From Prevotella sp. (GTDB lineage: Bacteria > Bacteroidota > Bacteroidia > Bacteroidales > Bacteroidaceae), in assembly GCA_017475005.1 (NCBI GenBank), contig JAFVGI010000038.1, forward strand, positions 62,001 through 126,000: 64,000 nt of DNA, read 5' to 3'. The translations under genes and the position numbers were made by a program. Positions 9,088-18,395 of the stretch are shown here, piece by piece. How positions within the stretch are numbered: position 1 is the first letter of the stretch; every line of letters starts with the position of its first letter. The notes under the pieces were generated by a model that did no database searches, was not told the origin of the DNA, and worked only from the letters and a program-made list of their open reading frames with translations.

Positions 9088-9385
9088 CTAAACGCAAATT
9101 TTTATCACATAATCAAAACTGTAATAAAAGAACATGAAAGAAGTAACGACGATGTTATGCCGAGCGGTTATAAGGCGAAGTTAACACTTTGACTTGTGAC
9201 TCAACGGGTGCATTGCGTTCGTCGCTACCGATGCGTTCTTTGACCTATTGATACAGTTGTCCGATTATGTGATAGAGAAATCTCTAAAGGAAGACTCTAT
9301 AATATATTCTCAGGCATTTGCATAACAGCAGGTGCCTGTAATACTCTCGTGTCCCCCTGTCCCAACAGGTCAAGGGGACTTTAAC
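9088..9385 (+). ncRNA. Candidate structured RNA (6S-like rod or long 5' leader)
   Basis: A core at 9103-9274 is closed by a perfect 12-bp stem (9103-9114 with 9263-9274) and extended by ACTGTA/TACAGT (9118-9123 with 9252-9257), AAAGAAC/GTTCTTT (9127-9133 with 9235-9241) and a 10-bp stem with one mismatch (9143-9152 with 9219-9228). Internal loops separate these stems, so the core is a ~172-nt rod. That size and shape recall 6S RNA, but I do not recognise conserved 6S sequence. Two further hairpins (9311-9338 and 9351-9379) follow. It could instead be a regulatory leader of the AAA+ gene. Confidence 0.5.
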
Positions 9386-9400
9386 TCCTATTTTATTCTT
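9351..9400 (+). terminator. Terminator-like hairpin before the AAA+ gene
   Basis: GTCCCC (9351-9356) pairs with GGGGAC (9374-9379), and CTGT/ACAG pair inside. A discontinuous T-rich tract (TTTAACTCCTATTTTATTC) follows. It would end the upstream RNA or act as an attenuator 57 bases before the ATG at 9436. Confidence 0.55.
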
Positions 9401-9435
9401 TTTATACTTCCTTTTTAATTCCAATTTAAAAGATT

Positions 9436-11238
9436 ATGGAAAACATTTTTGATACTACAACTACTGACATCAGTTTGTATAATGCGTTTTGCAAACAGAC
9501 AAGAAGAACATTCTGGACGTTTTTACATCACCTTGCACAAGAAGAAGACATCTATTCCACCCACCTTACTGATTTCGGACCCTATAAGGATTCTGACCCT
9601 ATGGACTATTACGTATTTTCCGATGGCAACGAGATTGTCATTCTGATTAAGGAGACATACACCTTAAAGCAGGAAAATATCGACAAAGATAATGGTACAT
9701 TTTACAGCTTACGTCTTGATGACCTGGTTCCTGTTATCGACCTCACCCGATTCATCAAACGAAGGGTTGACGTCGTTGCTCCGGAGACGAAAGTTCAAAG
9801 CATCCTGCTGTCTGATCGCGAATGTTTTGACGACTTGATGGAATGTATGGAAGACATCGAGTTCCCATTCCATGTCATCGACAACCTCCGCACCCTCCAC
9901 AAAAGACCTATTGAGGTGAATGAACAACATGGAGAAAAAGGCAAAAGCGTAATCGATGCCATAATCCATTGCGACTGCATTCCACCAGAGGCAGATGAAG
10001 TTACTGTCAAGAAATGCTTTGATGAAGATGACTATGACGGTAACGATGAAGATGATGACGAGGAGGAGGAGAACCCTGATGAGGAGGAACAAGCACATGA
10101 AGAAGATGAAGATTACGACTTCGAAAAAGAACTCGATGATTTTATCAAGAGGATGGATGAATGTTCCCCATATTGCGGTCCCACTTCTTCAGAGGAAAAT
10201 AATGATGACAATGATGAAAAGGAGGAGAATGAAGATGATGAAGAATACGACTTCGGCCAAGCCCTCCAAGATTTCCTCGAACGCTCTGCGGAAGAGGATA
10301 GGAAAGAGAGACAGAGTCCCTTCTCCACCTCCCATAGTGATATTGAGATGAATGAAAACACTCATGTGAATGTGGAGATACTACGTCTCAATCAGGAACC
10401 ACAACTTGCACTTCTGAATCTCGTGGGATGTGACGAGATAAAACGCCGCATGGACGAGTTACTGTCGCTTGGCATCTATAACAATCTCATGCGCAAGCAC
10501 TTCCCTGACAGCAAGCAGCACGACATTTCCCTGCATAGCATCTTCTACGGTCGCCCAGGGACGGGCAAGACGACAGTCTGCAAGATTTACGGTGCCCTAC
10601 TCCACCAAGCTGGCGTCCTATCCTCCGGACATGTCGTAGTATGCGACCGTGGCACCTTCATCGGTCCTCTCTGGGGTGATGAAGAGCGCGCCCTACAAAA
10701 AGTGCTTGAGATAGCAAAGGGTGGAGTGCTGATGATTGACGAGGCATACCTGCTGGGCGGAAAAAGCGACCGCGACCCGGGAAGGCTCGTCATACAACTG
10801 CTGATGAACATCCTTGCCGACGAGAGCCAACGTGACATTGCTGTCGTACTGTGCGGATACAAAGAACCCATGAAGCAGCTTCTCGCTGTCAATCCGGGAC
10901 TCGACTCAAGGTTTCCTAATAAGTTTGAGTTCCCTGACTTCAGTGTCGAGGACCTTCTTAGGATTACCCTGCGTCGCATCGATGAGTACAATTATGAGTT
11001 CACCGACCAGGCGTGGGACAAATATTGTGATATACTGAGAAAGGCCTACCAACAGCGCGACCCCGACACATGGGGTAATGCCCGCTTTGTTGCCAATCAG
11101 TTAGACCGTATATACATACAGCACGCTGCCCGATGCGTACACCATATCCCAAAAGACATCTCCCAGATGCGAACCATCACGGCAGATGACATCCAACCTA
11201 TTGAAGTTCCTAAGCCCAAAATGAAAATAGGATTTTGA
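9436..11238 (+). CDS. CbxX/CfqX-type AAA+ ATPase with acidic middle region
   Basis: The 600-residue protein has an N-terminal domain of ~190 residues that I do not recognise. Residues ~195-290 are extremely rich in Asp and Glu. The C-terminal AAA+ domain has Walker A G-R-P-G-T-G-K-T near 372, Walker B V-L-M-I-D-E-A-Y near 432 and an arginine-finger region N-P-G-L-D-S-R-F near 486. This domain resembles the CbxX/SpoVK/EccA group, which remodels protein complexes. The partner is unknown. It lies after the structured RNA region and before a small unknown gene, with which it may form an operon. Confidence 0.8.
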   Translation: MENIFDTTTTDISLYNAFCKQTRRTFWTFLHHLAQEEDIYSTHLTDFGPYKDSDPMDYYVFSDGNEIVILIKETYTLKQENIDKDNGTFYSLRLDDLVPVIDLTRFIKRRVDVVAPETKVQSILLSDRECFDDLMECMEDIEFPFHVIDNLRTLHKRPIEVNEQHGEKGKSVIDAIIHCDCIPPEADEVTVKKCFDEDDYDGNDEDDDEEEENPDEEEQAHEEDEDYDFEKELDDFIKRMDECSPYCGPTSSEENNDDNDEKEENEDDEEYDFGQALQDFLERSAEEDRKERQSPFSTSHSDIEMNENTHVNVEILRLNQEPQLALLNLVGCDEIKRRMDELLSLGIYNNLMRKHFPDSKQHDISLHSIFYGRPGTGKTTVCKIYGALLHQAGVLSSGHVVVCDRGTFIGPLWGDEERALQKVLEIAKGGVLMIDEAYLLGGKSDRDPGRLVIQLLMNILADESQRDIAVVLCGYKEPMKQLLAVNPGLDSRFPNKFEFPDFSVEDLLRITLRRIDEYNYEFTDQAWDKYCDILRKAYQQRDPDTWGNARFVANQLDRIYIQHAARCVHHIPKDISQMRTITADDIQPIEVPKPKMKIGF

Positions 11239-11264
11239 AAATAATTCAAAATTCAAAATTATTC

Positions 11265-11285
11265 GATAACCGATAACCGATAACC
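11265..11285 (+). repeat. 7-bp repeat array (GATAACC x3)
   Basis: Three perfect GATAACC heptads lie in the 62-base gap between the AAA+ gene and the small unknown gene. Two copies of ATTCAAAATT precede them. Confidence 0.8.
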
Positions 11286-11300
11286 TTTCATTTTTTGATT

Positions 11301-11855
11301 ATGCGAAAAAGAAGTTCTTATTGCGTGTGCCATTGCACACCGACAGATGGTATTACCCATATCGAAGCACGTATGCTTCACGACATGATAAATCGTCAGA
11401 TACATGCACTATTCAGCCTGAAAGACTGCCGCTGGAAGTATAAACGCGGTTTGTATATGGGCGATCTGTGCGCCTCTTCAGGCCATCCCTGGTGGGCCAT
11501 GAAAGTATGGTGTCTGGCTATGGCCCTTATAATAGAAAAGGACTATGACGACTGGATAAGTGAATGGATAAACCCCAAGTATGTCAGCATCAGAGGAGTG
11601 CTGTCCGAAGAAGAAAGCCTCATTCTGGCACGTCGTATCGACGATTTGTGGCGTAAACTCGGACATCCCGAAAAGGTAGGCATGGAAGAAGTCGCCAAAG
11701 GTCAATATGACGACTTCTGGTATGAAAAATATGACTACGACCGCAACTGCTTCGAACATTTTGATGAAGAGGAGCGCGAGTACGAAGAACGCCAACAAAC
11801 CGCTGCCCTGTTCCGCGAAGGACAAGGCGGCGAATGGTTAGCGGCAAGCGCATGA
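11301..11855 (+). CDS. Uncharacterised protein downstream of the AAA+ ATPase
   Basis: About 184 residues from the ATG at 11301; a TTG two codons earlier is less likely. There is no signal peptide. It is mainly helical with many aromatic and charged residues, Cys near the N terminus (C-V-C-H-C), a Trp-rich segment (H-P-W-W-A-M-K-V-W-C) and an acidic, Tyr-rich C-terminal third. I do not recognise the family. Its position 62 bases after the AAA+ gene suggests a shared role, perhaps as substrate or adaptor. It converges on the araC-like pseudogene. Confidence 0.6.
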   Translation: MRKRSSYCVCHCTPTDGITHIEARMLHDMINRQIHALFSLKDCRWKYKRGLYMGDLCASSGHPWWAMKVWCLAMALIIEKDYDDWISEWINPKYVSIRGVLSEEESLILARRIDDLWRKLGHPEKVGMEEVAKGQYDDFWYEKYDYDRNCFEHFDEEEREYEERQQTAALFREGQGGEWLAASA

Positions 11856-11867
11856 TACCTGTCTCAT

Positions 11868-12728
11868 TCAACTCTCGACTTTCCTATACTGTTGAGGCGT
11901 TGTATTGGCATATTTTTTAAACAGACGGATGAAATACGACAGGTCTTCGTACCCCAAATCATGGGCTATCTGCTTTATTGGCATATCTGTGGAAAGGAGT
12001 AGCAACTCAGCTCTTTCCATTTTTTTGTTCGTGATATATACATTTGGGGTAAAGCCCGTCTGTTTGCGGAAAAGACGGATATAATGGTCTTTTGTCAGAT
12101 ATACCAGCGAGCTGAGTGTGCCCACATCAATAGGCTCACCAATATGATGCCTAATATATTTCTGTGTTTTTCTTATGCGGTCGTCCGTTGCCTGCTCCTT
12201 AGGCTTTGCCTCCCTTATGAATCGGGCTTCAAAGGTATATATTATGCCACGCGACTCCAATCTGTCAGGAAAAGAACGGCTCAGGCTTACTTGTATGTTG
12301 GTAAAAATCGAGGGCTGGTTGTCGTATGAACGCGGATTCGACTGCGGCAACCGCATCTGCGGATTAAGGTCTATCAGCCGTTTCATCAGCCGCTCATCTT
12401 CCGGCAATGCATCCAGCTCAAACGGAAACTCTGCCTCGTCGAAGACATTGGTATCATAACTCGGGTCTTCGTATATGTGTACATAATAATGAGAAAAACG
12501 TCCCGTGCAGATGTCTGTGTGTAAAGTGTTTGGCGGTATCAGATACAGATGATTGGGCGTCAGTTGTCGAATGCCGTCGGGCATCACAATCTGTGCCGTA
12601 CCCTCTGTAACATAATATATTCGTGCAAAAGGACTCTTCACATTCTGCCAGTTTCAGTCACCGTTATGCACTGCAAATCCTGCATGTAGCATCAGCAGAT
12701 GCAGGTCGTTTATGGTATAGTTTTTCAT
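11868..12728 (-). pseudogene. AraC-family regulator interrupted by an in-frame TGA
   Basis: From the ATG at 12728 the frame runs 24 codons to a TGA at 12656-12654 and then continues open for 262 codons to 11868. Before the TGA the product reads M-K-N-Y-T-I-N-D-L-H and ends H-N-G-D; after it comes N-W-Q-N-V-K-S-P-F-A-R-I-Y-Y-V-T-E-G, the sugar-binding cupin start of the family. The stop sits where I expect Trp (D-W-N-W), so a TGG to TGA change is the simplest explanation. The C-terminal part keeps two helix-turn-helix motifs (residues ~195-285). It is divergent from the fucosidase and probably was its regulator. A truncated protein could start at the GTG at 12641. Confidence 0.8.
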
Positions 12729-12748
12729 CTTTTTTTTCGATTATGGTA

Positions 12749-12756
12749 CAAAAGTA
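12749..12756 (-). promoter_or_regulatory. -7 box of the araC-like gene
   Basis: On the minus strand TACTTTTG occupies 12756-12749, 20 bases before the ATG at 12728. I see no good -33 TTTG at the expected distance, so this is a weak call. Its position supports 12728 as the original start codon. Confidence 0.45.
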
Positions 12757-12840
12757 GTGATTTTTCTTAAAATATCGGCATAAAAGTGGTAGAAAAATGT
12801 TTTTCAATAGTACAATATCGATATTTTTCCTGCTATTTTA

Positions 12841-12870
12841 TTGTCTTTTGGAGTAATACCCATAATTTTG
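12841..12870 (+). promoter_or_regulatory. Promoter of the fucosidase gene
   Basis: TTG at 12841-12843, 19 bp, then TAATTTTG at 12863-12870, 56 bases before the ATG at 12927. The ~200-base gap shared with the divergent araC-like gene would be the place for the regulator's binding sites. I see no clear direct repeat there. Confidence 0.6.
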
Positions 12871-12926
12871 CTCCCAGATTTCCAAAAACAGTATATTTTT
12901 TTTACTACAACACTTAATTAAAACCG

Positions 12927-15900
12927 ATGATGAAAAAAACTATGATGACAATGTTGCTTTTCATGGCAACGCTATTCACCTATGCACAGCAGGGGGATGT
13001 AGAAATTAAGACTGGAGCATTCTCCAACAACTGGCAGTCGCTCAGCGCCTGGGAGTGTCCTGAATGGTTCAAGGATGCCAAGTTTGGTATTTGGGCACAC
13101 TGGGGACCACAGTGTCAGGCAGAGGACGGCGACTGGTACGCGCGTTTCATGTATTACAAGAATACCGGGCAGTACAACTGGAACGTAAGTCATTTCGGTA
13201 ATCCCAGTGTTTACGGACTCAAGGAACTGTGCCGCGATTGGACGGCATCGCAGTGGGACCCCGAGGAACTGGTGGCTCTCTATAAGAGCGTAGGCGCCCG
13301 CTACTTCATGACGCTGGGCAACCACCACGACAATTTCGACCTATGGGATTCTCCCTATCAGGAGTGGAATTCCGTGAACATCGGTCCTAAACGCGACATC
13401 GTGAAGGGTTGGAGCGACGCGTGTAAGAACAACGGCCTTCCTCTCGGTGTGTCGATGCATGCCAGCCACGCGTGGACCTGGCTTGAGCCTTCTACGGAAT
13501 TCGACGGAAGTCTCACGAAGGAAGACGGCATAGGCCAGTGGTGGGAAGGCTATGATCCCCAGGAACTTTATGCACAGGGACATCCTCATTCAACGGGTTG
13601 GACCGAAAGCGGTACTATCCACAGCCAGTGGGCGTGGGGCAATGGTGCGACTCTGCCTACGGAGGCTTACAAGAAGAAGTTCCAGAACCGTGTACTGCAA
13701 TGTATCAACGACTATAAGCCGGATATGTTGTACTTCGATGATACAGTCCTTCCTTTCTATGGCTGCGACGAGTCTATAGGTCTGAATATCCTCCAACACT
13801 ACTACAACAGCAGCGCTGAGCAGCACGGAGGTCAACAGCAGGTAGTCACAATGGGTAAGATTCTCAATGACTCTCAGAAGGAGGCTCTCCTTTGGGACGT
13901 GGAACGCGGAATTCCCGATCGTCCGCAGGCTAAATACTGGCAAACATGTACCTGTATCGGCGACTGGCACTACAATATCAACAACACTAACTACAAGAGT
14001 GCTGAGTTGGTGGTGTCCATGCTCGTGGACATCGTCTCCAAGAACGGTAACCTGCTTCTCTCCATACCCATTCGCGGCAACGGTACCATCGATGACAAGG
14101 AGCGCAACGTGCTCGCCGGCATCAAGGCCTGGATGGATGTCAACAGCGAGAGCATCTACGGCACGCGCCCTTGGAAGTCCTTCGGCGAGGGTCCTTTGGC
14201 CGAGGCCGTGAACCCCATCAGCGAGCAGGGTTTCAACGAGAAAAACGACTACTCCGCCAAGGATGTGCGCTATGTGGAGAAGGACGGCAAGGTCTATGCC
14301 ACCATCATGCGTTGGCCCGCTGCAGGCGGCTTCACCTTCAAGGCATTCTCCGTGATGGCCGAGAGCTACAGCGGTAAGGTGAAGGACGTGAAACTGCTGG
14401 GATACGGCAACGTAACATTCAGTCAGAATGCCGGAGGGCTCACCGTTGAAATACCTAGTAATCACGCCAACAGCATCGCTCCCGTTTTCAGCGTCACATT
14501 CGAGGAAGGGGAGCAAAGCAGCAGCGAACTGCTCGCTCAGGCCATCAACGAGACGGAGACCATGTGCACAGCGCTGGAGGACGACTGCAGCGACTTCAGT
14601 ACAGGTAAGTACAGCAGCACCGCTCTGGCCGTCTTGAAAGAGGCCCTGGTACAGGCAAAAACCGTGGACGCCTCGGACGAGGAGGCTGCAAGCGCGGCAT
14701 TGACTGCTCTGCGTGAAGCCTATCAGGAGTTCATGGACAAGGGACGTAGCGAAGGCGGCCTTTTCAACCGCACGATAGACGAGAACCTCACCTCCGATGT
14801 GCTTGTTGAGGCGGAGAACTTCTCCGGAACGCTTGGGGGCCGCTACGGCAAGCTCGACAACTGGATTTCGGAGAACTACAGCATCAATAAAGGCAGTGAT
14901 GGCGTGCGCAATGGACTTGACAACTACGGCAACAAAAGGGGCATCTCCATCGGTGTTTGGGACGACCGCAGTTCCAATCAGGGCGATATCAGCAATGCCC
15001 GCATCTACCGTAAGGTGCATCTGGACGAGGGCATATACTACTTCGGCGCAGCCTACAACTCACTCTACGGCTGCAACAACAAAGCCTGGCAGTTTGTTTC
15101 CCGCGAGCTGCTCTCCTCAGACGACCTTCCCGATAAGAGTTTGGCCTGCTATCAGGTCAACACCGCCAAAGAGGGCAGCGATCTCTACGGACTGTATGTG
15201 GAAATCAAAGAGGCAGGGGATTACTACCTGGGATGGCAGGCTGACATGAACAACGGCGGCACACAGCAGGAATTCCGTGCCATCAAGGTGGCCTTCTACA
15301 GCCTTGCCGAAGAGGACCTTCGCCCCGTAAGACAGAAACTCGTCGAAGGGGGATGGGAACAGATTGACGCTATTGCCGGAGACATGAACTTCGACGAATA
15401 CTATTTCGCCTTCGTGGAGCATAATGCGGAGTTGCCCATTGTAGCTCGTGCGCATGCCGACAACGGCAAAAACTGGGGCAACGTGTATGTGATGGCTTAC
15501 GACAAAAGCGGCAACCCGTGCAAGAATCCCAGCGACACGTGGATGATTGAAGCCTTTGACGGCAATGGCAAACCCGCAGTAGGGTCCGGAGCGACAAACT
15601 GGATTCTAACCTGTGTGGCAGAGCAAAATCGCCAGTTCCGCACCGAAGGCTGGAGCAAGACCGTGTGGCAGACCTACAGCGACTTCGGCGGCTCAGCGGG
15701 AGACAATGACAGCAAGCGCACCCTCGCTTTCGTTGTGCCTAACTATGACGTAGAAAAAGGATGGACCCTGAAGAACGTCACCTCCGCAGCCTATGTCGGT
15801 GCATGGGACAATGTCGTGGAAGACGGTCAGGAATTCGCGGCAAACAAGTCGGAAAGCGCAGCAGCGCATATGGACATATACCGTATATTGCGCACCGATT

Positions 15901-16535
15901 GGATGAAGCAGTATGACAAGTTAGAAAAGGCGACGGAGGCCAACCCCGTCAACATATCGTACCTCATCAACAACCCGAGCTTCGAGCGCTACGACGAGCA
16001 GGCTAAGCCCATCGCATGGGTATCTGAGGGAGAGGGCGTCATTGAAAAGGGTTATCTCTCCGGCTGCGACAACAAGCTCTATATGAACAACTGGCAGGGG
16101 AGCGGCCAACTGAGCGACCGCAGCGTGAGCCAGACAATATACAACCTGCCAGCCGGCAAATACCGTCTGACGGCTTACAGTGTGTGCAATGCCGACGGTG
16201 CCCTTCTTTTTGCCGACGACAATACAGCGGAGATGAAGCATGATGGCAATGCCGACACCAGTCTCAACTTCGAACTGACGGAAAAAACGAATCTGACGAT
16301 TGGTGTAAGATTGGCTGGCTATAACAGCAACAATTTCAAGTTTGACAACATCCGGCTGTATTATCTTGGCGGCTACGAGGCCCCCACAGCTATCGGCGAC
16401 GCGACGGCAGCTCCTGCTGCATCCTCTGATCCTGCAGCCTATTACACTATCTCCGGCTTGCGCCTTCTCAAGGCTCCCGCCAGCGGCATATATATTGAGG
16501 TTAAAAACGGCAACAGCCGCAAAGTGACACAATAA
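12927..16535 (+). CDS. Secreted multidomain alpha-L-fucosidase (GH29)
   Basis: A signal peptide (residues ~1-20) is followed by a GH29 barrel (~30-480). Landmarks are F-G-I-W-A-H-W-G-P near 50, N-H-H-D-N-F-D-L-W-D-S near 131 and D-M-L-Y-F-D-D near 267, whose first Asp after Y-F is the probable nucleophile. Next come a helical FIVAR-like segment (~535-615), beta-rich probable carbohydrate-binding regions (~620-1150, including S-F-E-R-Y and a C-terminal jelly-roll-like part), and a tail ending in Y-T-I-S-G-L-R-L and G-I-Y-I, which resembles secretion or sorting tails of Bacteroidota. At 1202 residues it is far longer than a simple fucosidase. It would release L-fucose for the genes that follow. 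The region is visibly GC-richer than its flanks. Confidence 0.9.
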   Translation: MMKKTMMTMLLFMATLFTYAQQGDVEIKTGAFSNNWQSLSAWECPEWFKDAKFGIWAHWGPQCQAEDGDWYARFMYYKNTGQYNWNVSHFGNPSVYGLKELCRDWTASQWDPEELVALYKSVGARYFMTLGNHHDNFDLWDSPYQEWNSVNIGPKRDIVKGWSDACKNNGLPLGVSMHASHAWTWLEPSTEFDGSLTKEDGIGQWWEGYDPQELYAQGHPHSTGWTESGTIHSQWAWGNGATLPTEAYKKKFQNRVLQCINDYKPDMLYFDDTVLPFYGCDESIGLNILQHYYNSSAEQHGGQQQVVTMGKILNDSQKEALLWDVERGIPDRPQAKYWQTCTCIGDWHYNINNTNYKSAELVVSMLVDIVSKNGNLLLSIPIRGNGTIDDKERNVLAGIKAWMDVNSESIYGTRPWKSFGEGPLAEAVNPISEQGFNEKNDYSAKDVRYVEKDGKVYATIMRWPAAGGFTFKAFSVMAESYSGKVKDVKLLGYGNVTFSQNAGGLTVEIPSNHANSIAPVFSVTFEEGEQSSSELLAQAINETETMCTALEDDCSDFSTGKYSSTALAVLKEALVQAKTVDASDEEAASAALTALREAYQEFMDKGRSEGGLFNRTIDENLTSDVLVEAENFSGTLGGRYGKLDNWISENYSINKGSDGVRNGLDNYGNKRGISIGVWDDRSSNQGDISNARIYRKVHLDEGIYYFGAAYNSLYGCNNKAWQFVSRELLSSDDLPDKSLACYQVNTAKEGSDLYGLYVEIKEAGDYYLGWQADMNNGGTQQEFRAIKVAFYSLAEEDLRPVRQKLVEGGWEQIDAIAGDMNFDEYYFAFVEHNAELPIVARAHADNGKNWGNVYVMAYDKSGNPCKNPSDTWMIEAFDGNGKPAVGSGATNWILTCVAEQNRQFRTEGWSKTVWQTYSDFGGSAGDNDSKRTLAFVVPNYDVEKGWTLKNVTSAAYVGAWDNVVEDGQEFAANKSESAAAHMDIYRILRTDWMKQYDKLEKATEANPVNISYLINNPSFERYDEQAKPIAWVSEGEGVIEKGYLSGCDNKLYMNNWQGSGQLSDRSVSQTIYNLPAGKYRLTAYSVCNADGALLFADDNTAEMKHDGNADTSLNFELTEKTNLTIGVRLAGYNSNNFKFDNIRLYYLGGYEAPTAIGDATAAPAASSDPAAYYTISGLRLLKAPASGIYIEVKNGNSRKVTQ

Positions 16536-16578
16536 TAAGGCTGTTCCTTCCGTTTTTATAATAAAAAACCTTTCATCA

Positions 16579-17520
16579 ATGAGATATACAGAATTAGGTC
16601 ATACGGGGATGAAGATATCCAACCTCAGCTATGGTGCTTCATCGTTAGGCAGTGTCTTTCGTGAGACCAACGAAAAGGAGAGTTTCGAGGCTGTCGAGGC
16701 AGCCATCGAGGGTGGTATCAACTTCATCGATGTCAGCCCTTACTATGGCCATTACAAGGCCGAGACGGTATTGGGCAAGGCTTTGCGGAACATTCCTCGC
16801 GAAAAATACTTCCTCAGCACTAAGGTGGGACGCTACGGCAAGGACGGCGTGAATACTTGGGACTACTCTGCCCGCCGCGTCACCGACAGCGTCTATGAGA
16901 GTATGGAACGTCTGGACATCGACTTCATCGACCTTATCAATGTCCACGACATCGAGTTCCAGGCAGCCCTGCCAGGCGGTCTCCAGAAGGTTGTCGATGA
17001 GACGCTGCCTGCCCTGTTCGAACTGCGCGACAAAGGCGTAGTGGGACATGTAGGCATCACCGACCTGCAACTGGAAAATCTCAAATGGGTAGTAGAGAGA
17101 TGTGAGGGCGTTGAGAGCATTCTCAACTTCTGTCACTACACACTCAACGACGATGCCATCACCGATTACCTTGACTTCTTCGAACAGCATGGCGTCGGTA
17201 TCGTCAATGCTTCACCGCTTAGCATGGGACTGCTTTCACAGCGTGGTGTTCCTGCATGGCATCCGGCCCCCAAGGCTCTTGTGGAGGCTTGTCAGAAGGC
17301 CGCTGAATACTGCAATGCCAAGGGCTATCCTATCGAGAAGCTGGCAGTACAGTATTCCGTAAGCAATCCGCGCATCGCCTCTACCCTATTCTCTTCGGCC
17401 AATCCCGATAATGTGCGCCGCAATATCCAGTGGGCCAACGAAGAGCCCGACTGGGATTTGGTGAAAGAGGTGAAAGACATAATTGGTAACCAACAACGTG
17501 TGACATGGGCAAACTCATAA
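16579..17520 (+). CDS. Aldo/keto reductase, probable L-fucose (aldose) dehydrogenase
   Basis: AKR barrel of 313 residues. The family catalytic set is recognisable: Asp in N-F-I-D-V-S-P-Y-Y near residue 50 with the Tyr after it, Lys in L-S-T-K-V-G near 82, and His in N-V-H-D near 117. It resembles L-galactose/L-fucose 1-dehydrogenases of plants and bacteria. In this operon it would oxidise L-fucose to L-fuconolactone with NAD(P)+. The activity is inferred from family and neighbours. Its end overlaps the lactonase gene by 16 bases. Confidence 0.75.
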   Translation: MRYTELGHTGMKISNLSYGASSLGSVFRETNEKESFEAVEAAIEGGINFIDVSPYYGHYKAETVLGKALRNIPREKYFLSTKVGRYGKDGVNTWDYSARRVTDSVYESMERLDIDFIDLINVHDIEFQAALPGGLQKVVDETLPALFELRDKGVVGHVGITDLQLENLKWVVERCEGVESILNFCHYTLNDDAITDYLDFFEQHGVGIVNASPLSMGLLSQRGVPAWHPAPKALVEACQKAAEYCNAKGYPIEKLAVQYSVSNPRIASTLFSSANPDNVRRNIQWANEEPDWDLVKEVKDIIGNQQRVTWANS

Positions 17521-18395
17521 TCGACGCACATTCACATTTGTGGCTCCGGCAGGATACGGTTGTCGATGGCAAACGCATCCTGTCGCTTAAGAACGGACGC
17601 AGCATCTTCATGGACGAGGAAGTCCAGATGTTGCCTCCGTTTATTATTGACGGCAAGAATACCGCAGAGGTGTTTTTGTCAAATATGAACTATGCCCAGG
17701 TGGGTGCTGCCGTCGTCGTTCAGGAGGTCATCGACGGATGTCAGAACGAATACCTCACGCAGGTGCAGCACCAGTATCCCGACCGTTTCTTCTGTATGGG
17801 TATGGCATGGAATCTGGACGAGGCACAAGCTGTTGCTGCTGCCGGACTCAGGGGTATTGCTTTCCCTGGACATCGCATGCACGAGCCGCTGCAGACGCTC
17901 ATGCCCGTCTTTAAGTTTATGGAGGAAAAAGGCATGATACTCTCTATGTGCCTTGCCGACGATGAAGCGCAGGCAGCACAGATGGCAGAGGTCATTCAGG
18001 AATGTCCGAAACTGAAGGTCGCAATAGGCCATTTCGGCATGCCTACCACACCGTCGTTCCGCAGTCAGGTGATGCTGGCACGGCAGGGCGACAACGTCAT
18101 GATTGAGTCGGGTGGCATCACGTGGCTGTATAATCCGGAGTTCTACCCCTATCCCACCGCTGTCCGTCGCATTCGCGAGGCGGCTGAATGGGTCGGCATG
18201 GAACGCCTCATGTGGGGCTCGGACTATCCACGAACCATAACCGCTATCACCTACCGTATGTCATACGACTTCGTCGAGAAGTCTTCTGAGTTGACCGACG
18301 ATGAGAAAAAGATTTTCCTCGGCGGGAATGCTATGCGTTTCTATGGTTTCCAGAATCTGCCGGAACTACCATATATTAAAAATATGTCAGAATGA
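17505..18395 (+). CDS. Amidohydrolase, probable L-fuconolactonase
   Basis: Amidohydrolase-2 family, 296 residues. The metal-site H-x-H in D-A-H-S-H-L-W is near residue 8, a His in I-G-H-F-G-M-P near 175, and the catalytic Asp in W-G-S-D-Y-P near 242. Related COG3618-type enzymes open sugar 1,4- or 1,5-lactones, including L-fucono-lactone. It lies between the sugar dehydrogenase and the transporter, with a 16-base overlap upstream and an ATGA overlap downstream, which fits hydrolysis of the lactone made by the preceding gene. Confidence 0.75.
   Translation: MGKLIIDAHSHLWLRQDTVVDGKRILSLKNGRSIFMDEEVQMLPPFIIDGKNTAEVFLSNMNYAQVGAAVVVQEVIDGCQNEYLTQVQHQYPDRFFCMGMAWNLDEAQAVAAAGLRGIAFPGHRMHEPLQTLMPVFKFMEEKGMILSMCLADDEAQAAQMAEVIQECPKLKVAIGHFGMPTTPSFRSQVMLARQGDNVMIESGGITWLYNPEFYPYPTAVRRIREAAEWVGMERLMWGSDYPRTITAITYRMSYDFVEKSSELTDDEKKIFLGGNAMRFYGFQNLPELPYIKNMSE

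Noticed and set aside
9088..9385. tmRNA, RNase P RNA or tRNA
   Set aside because: No tRNA-like ends, CCA or RNase P conserved motifs were seen.
13590..15020. 476-codon minus-strand open frame inside the fucosidase gene
   Set aside because: High GC leaves few antisense stops; the plus strand encodes a clear GH29 protein and the antisense product matches no family I know.
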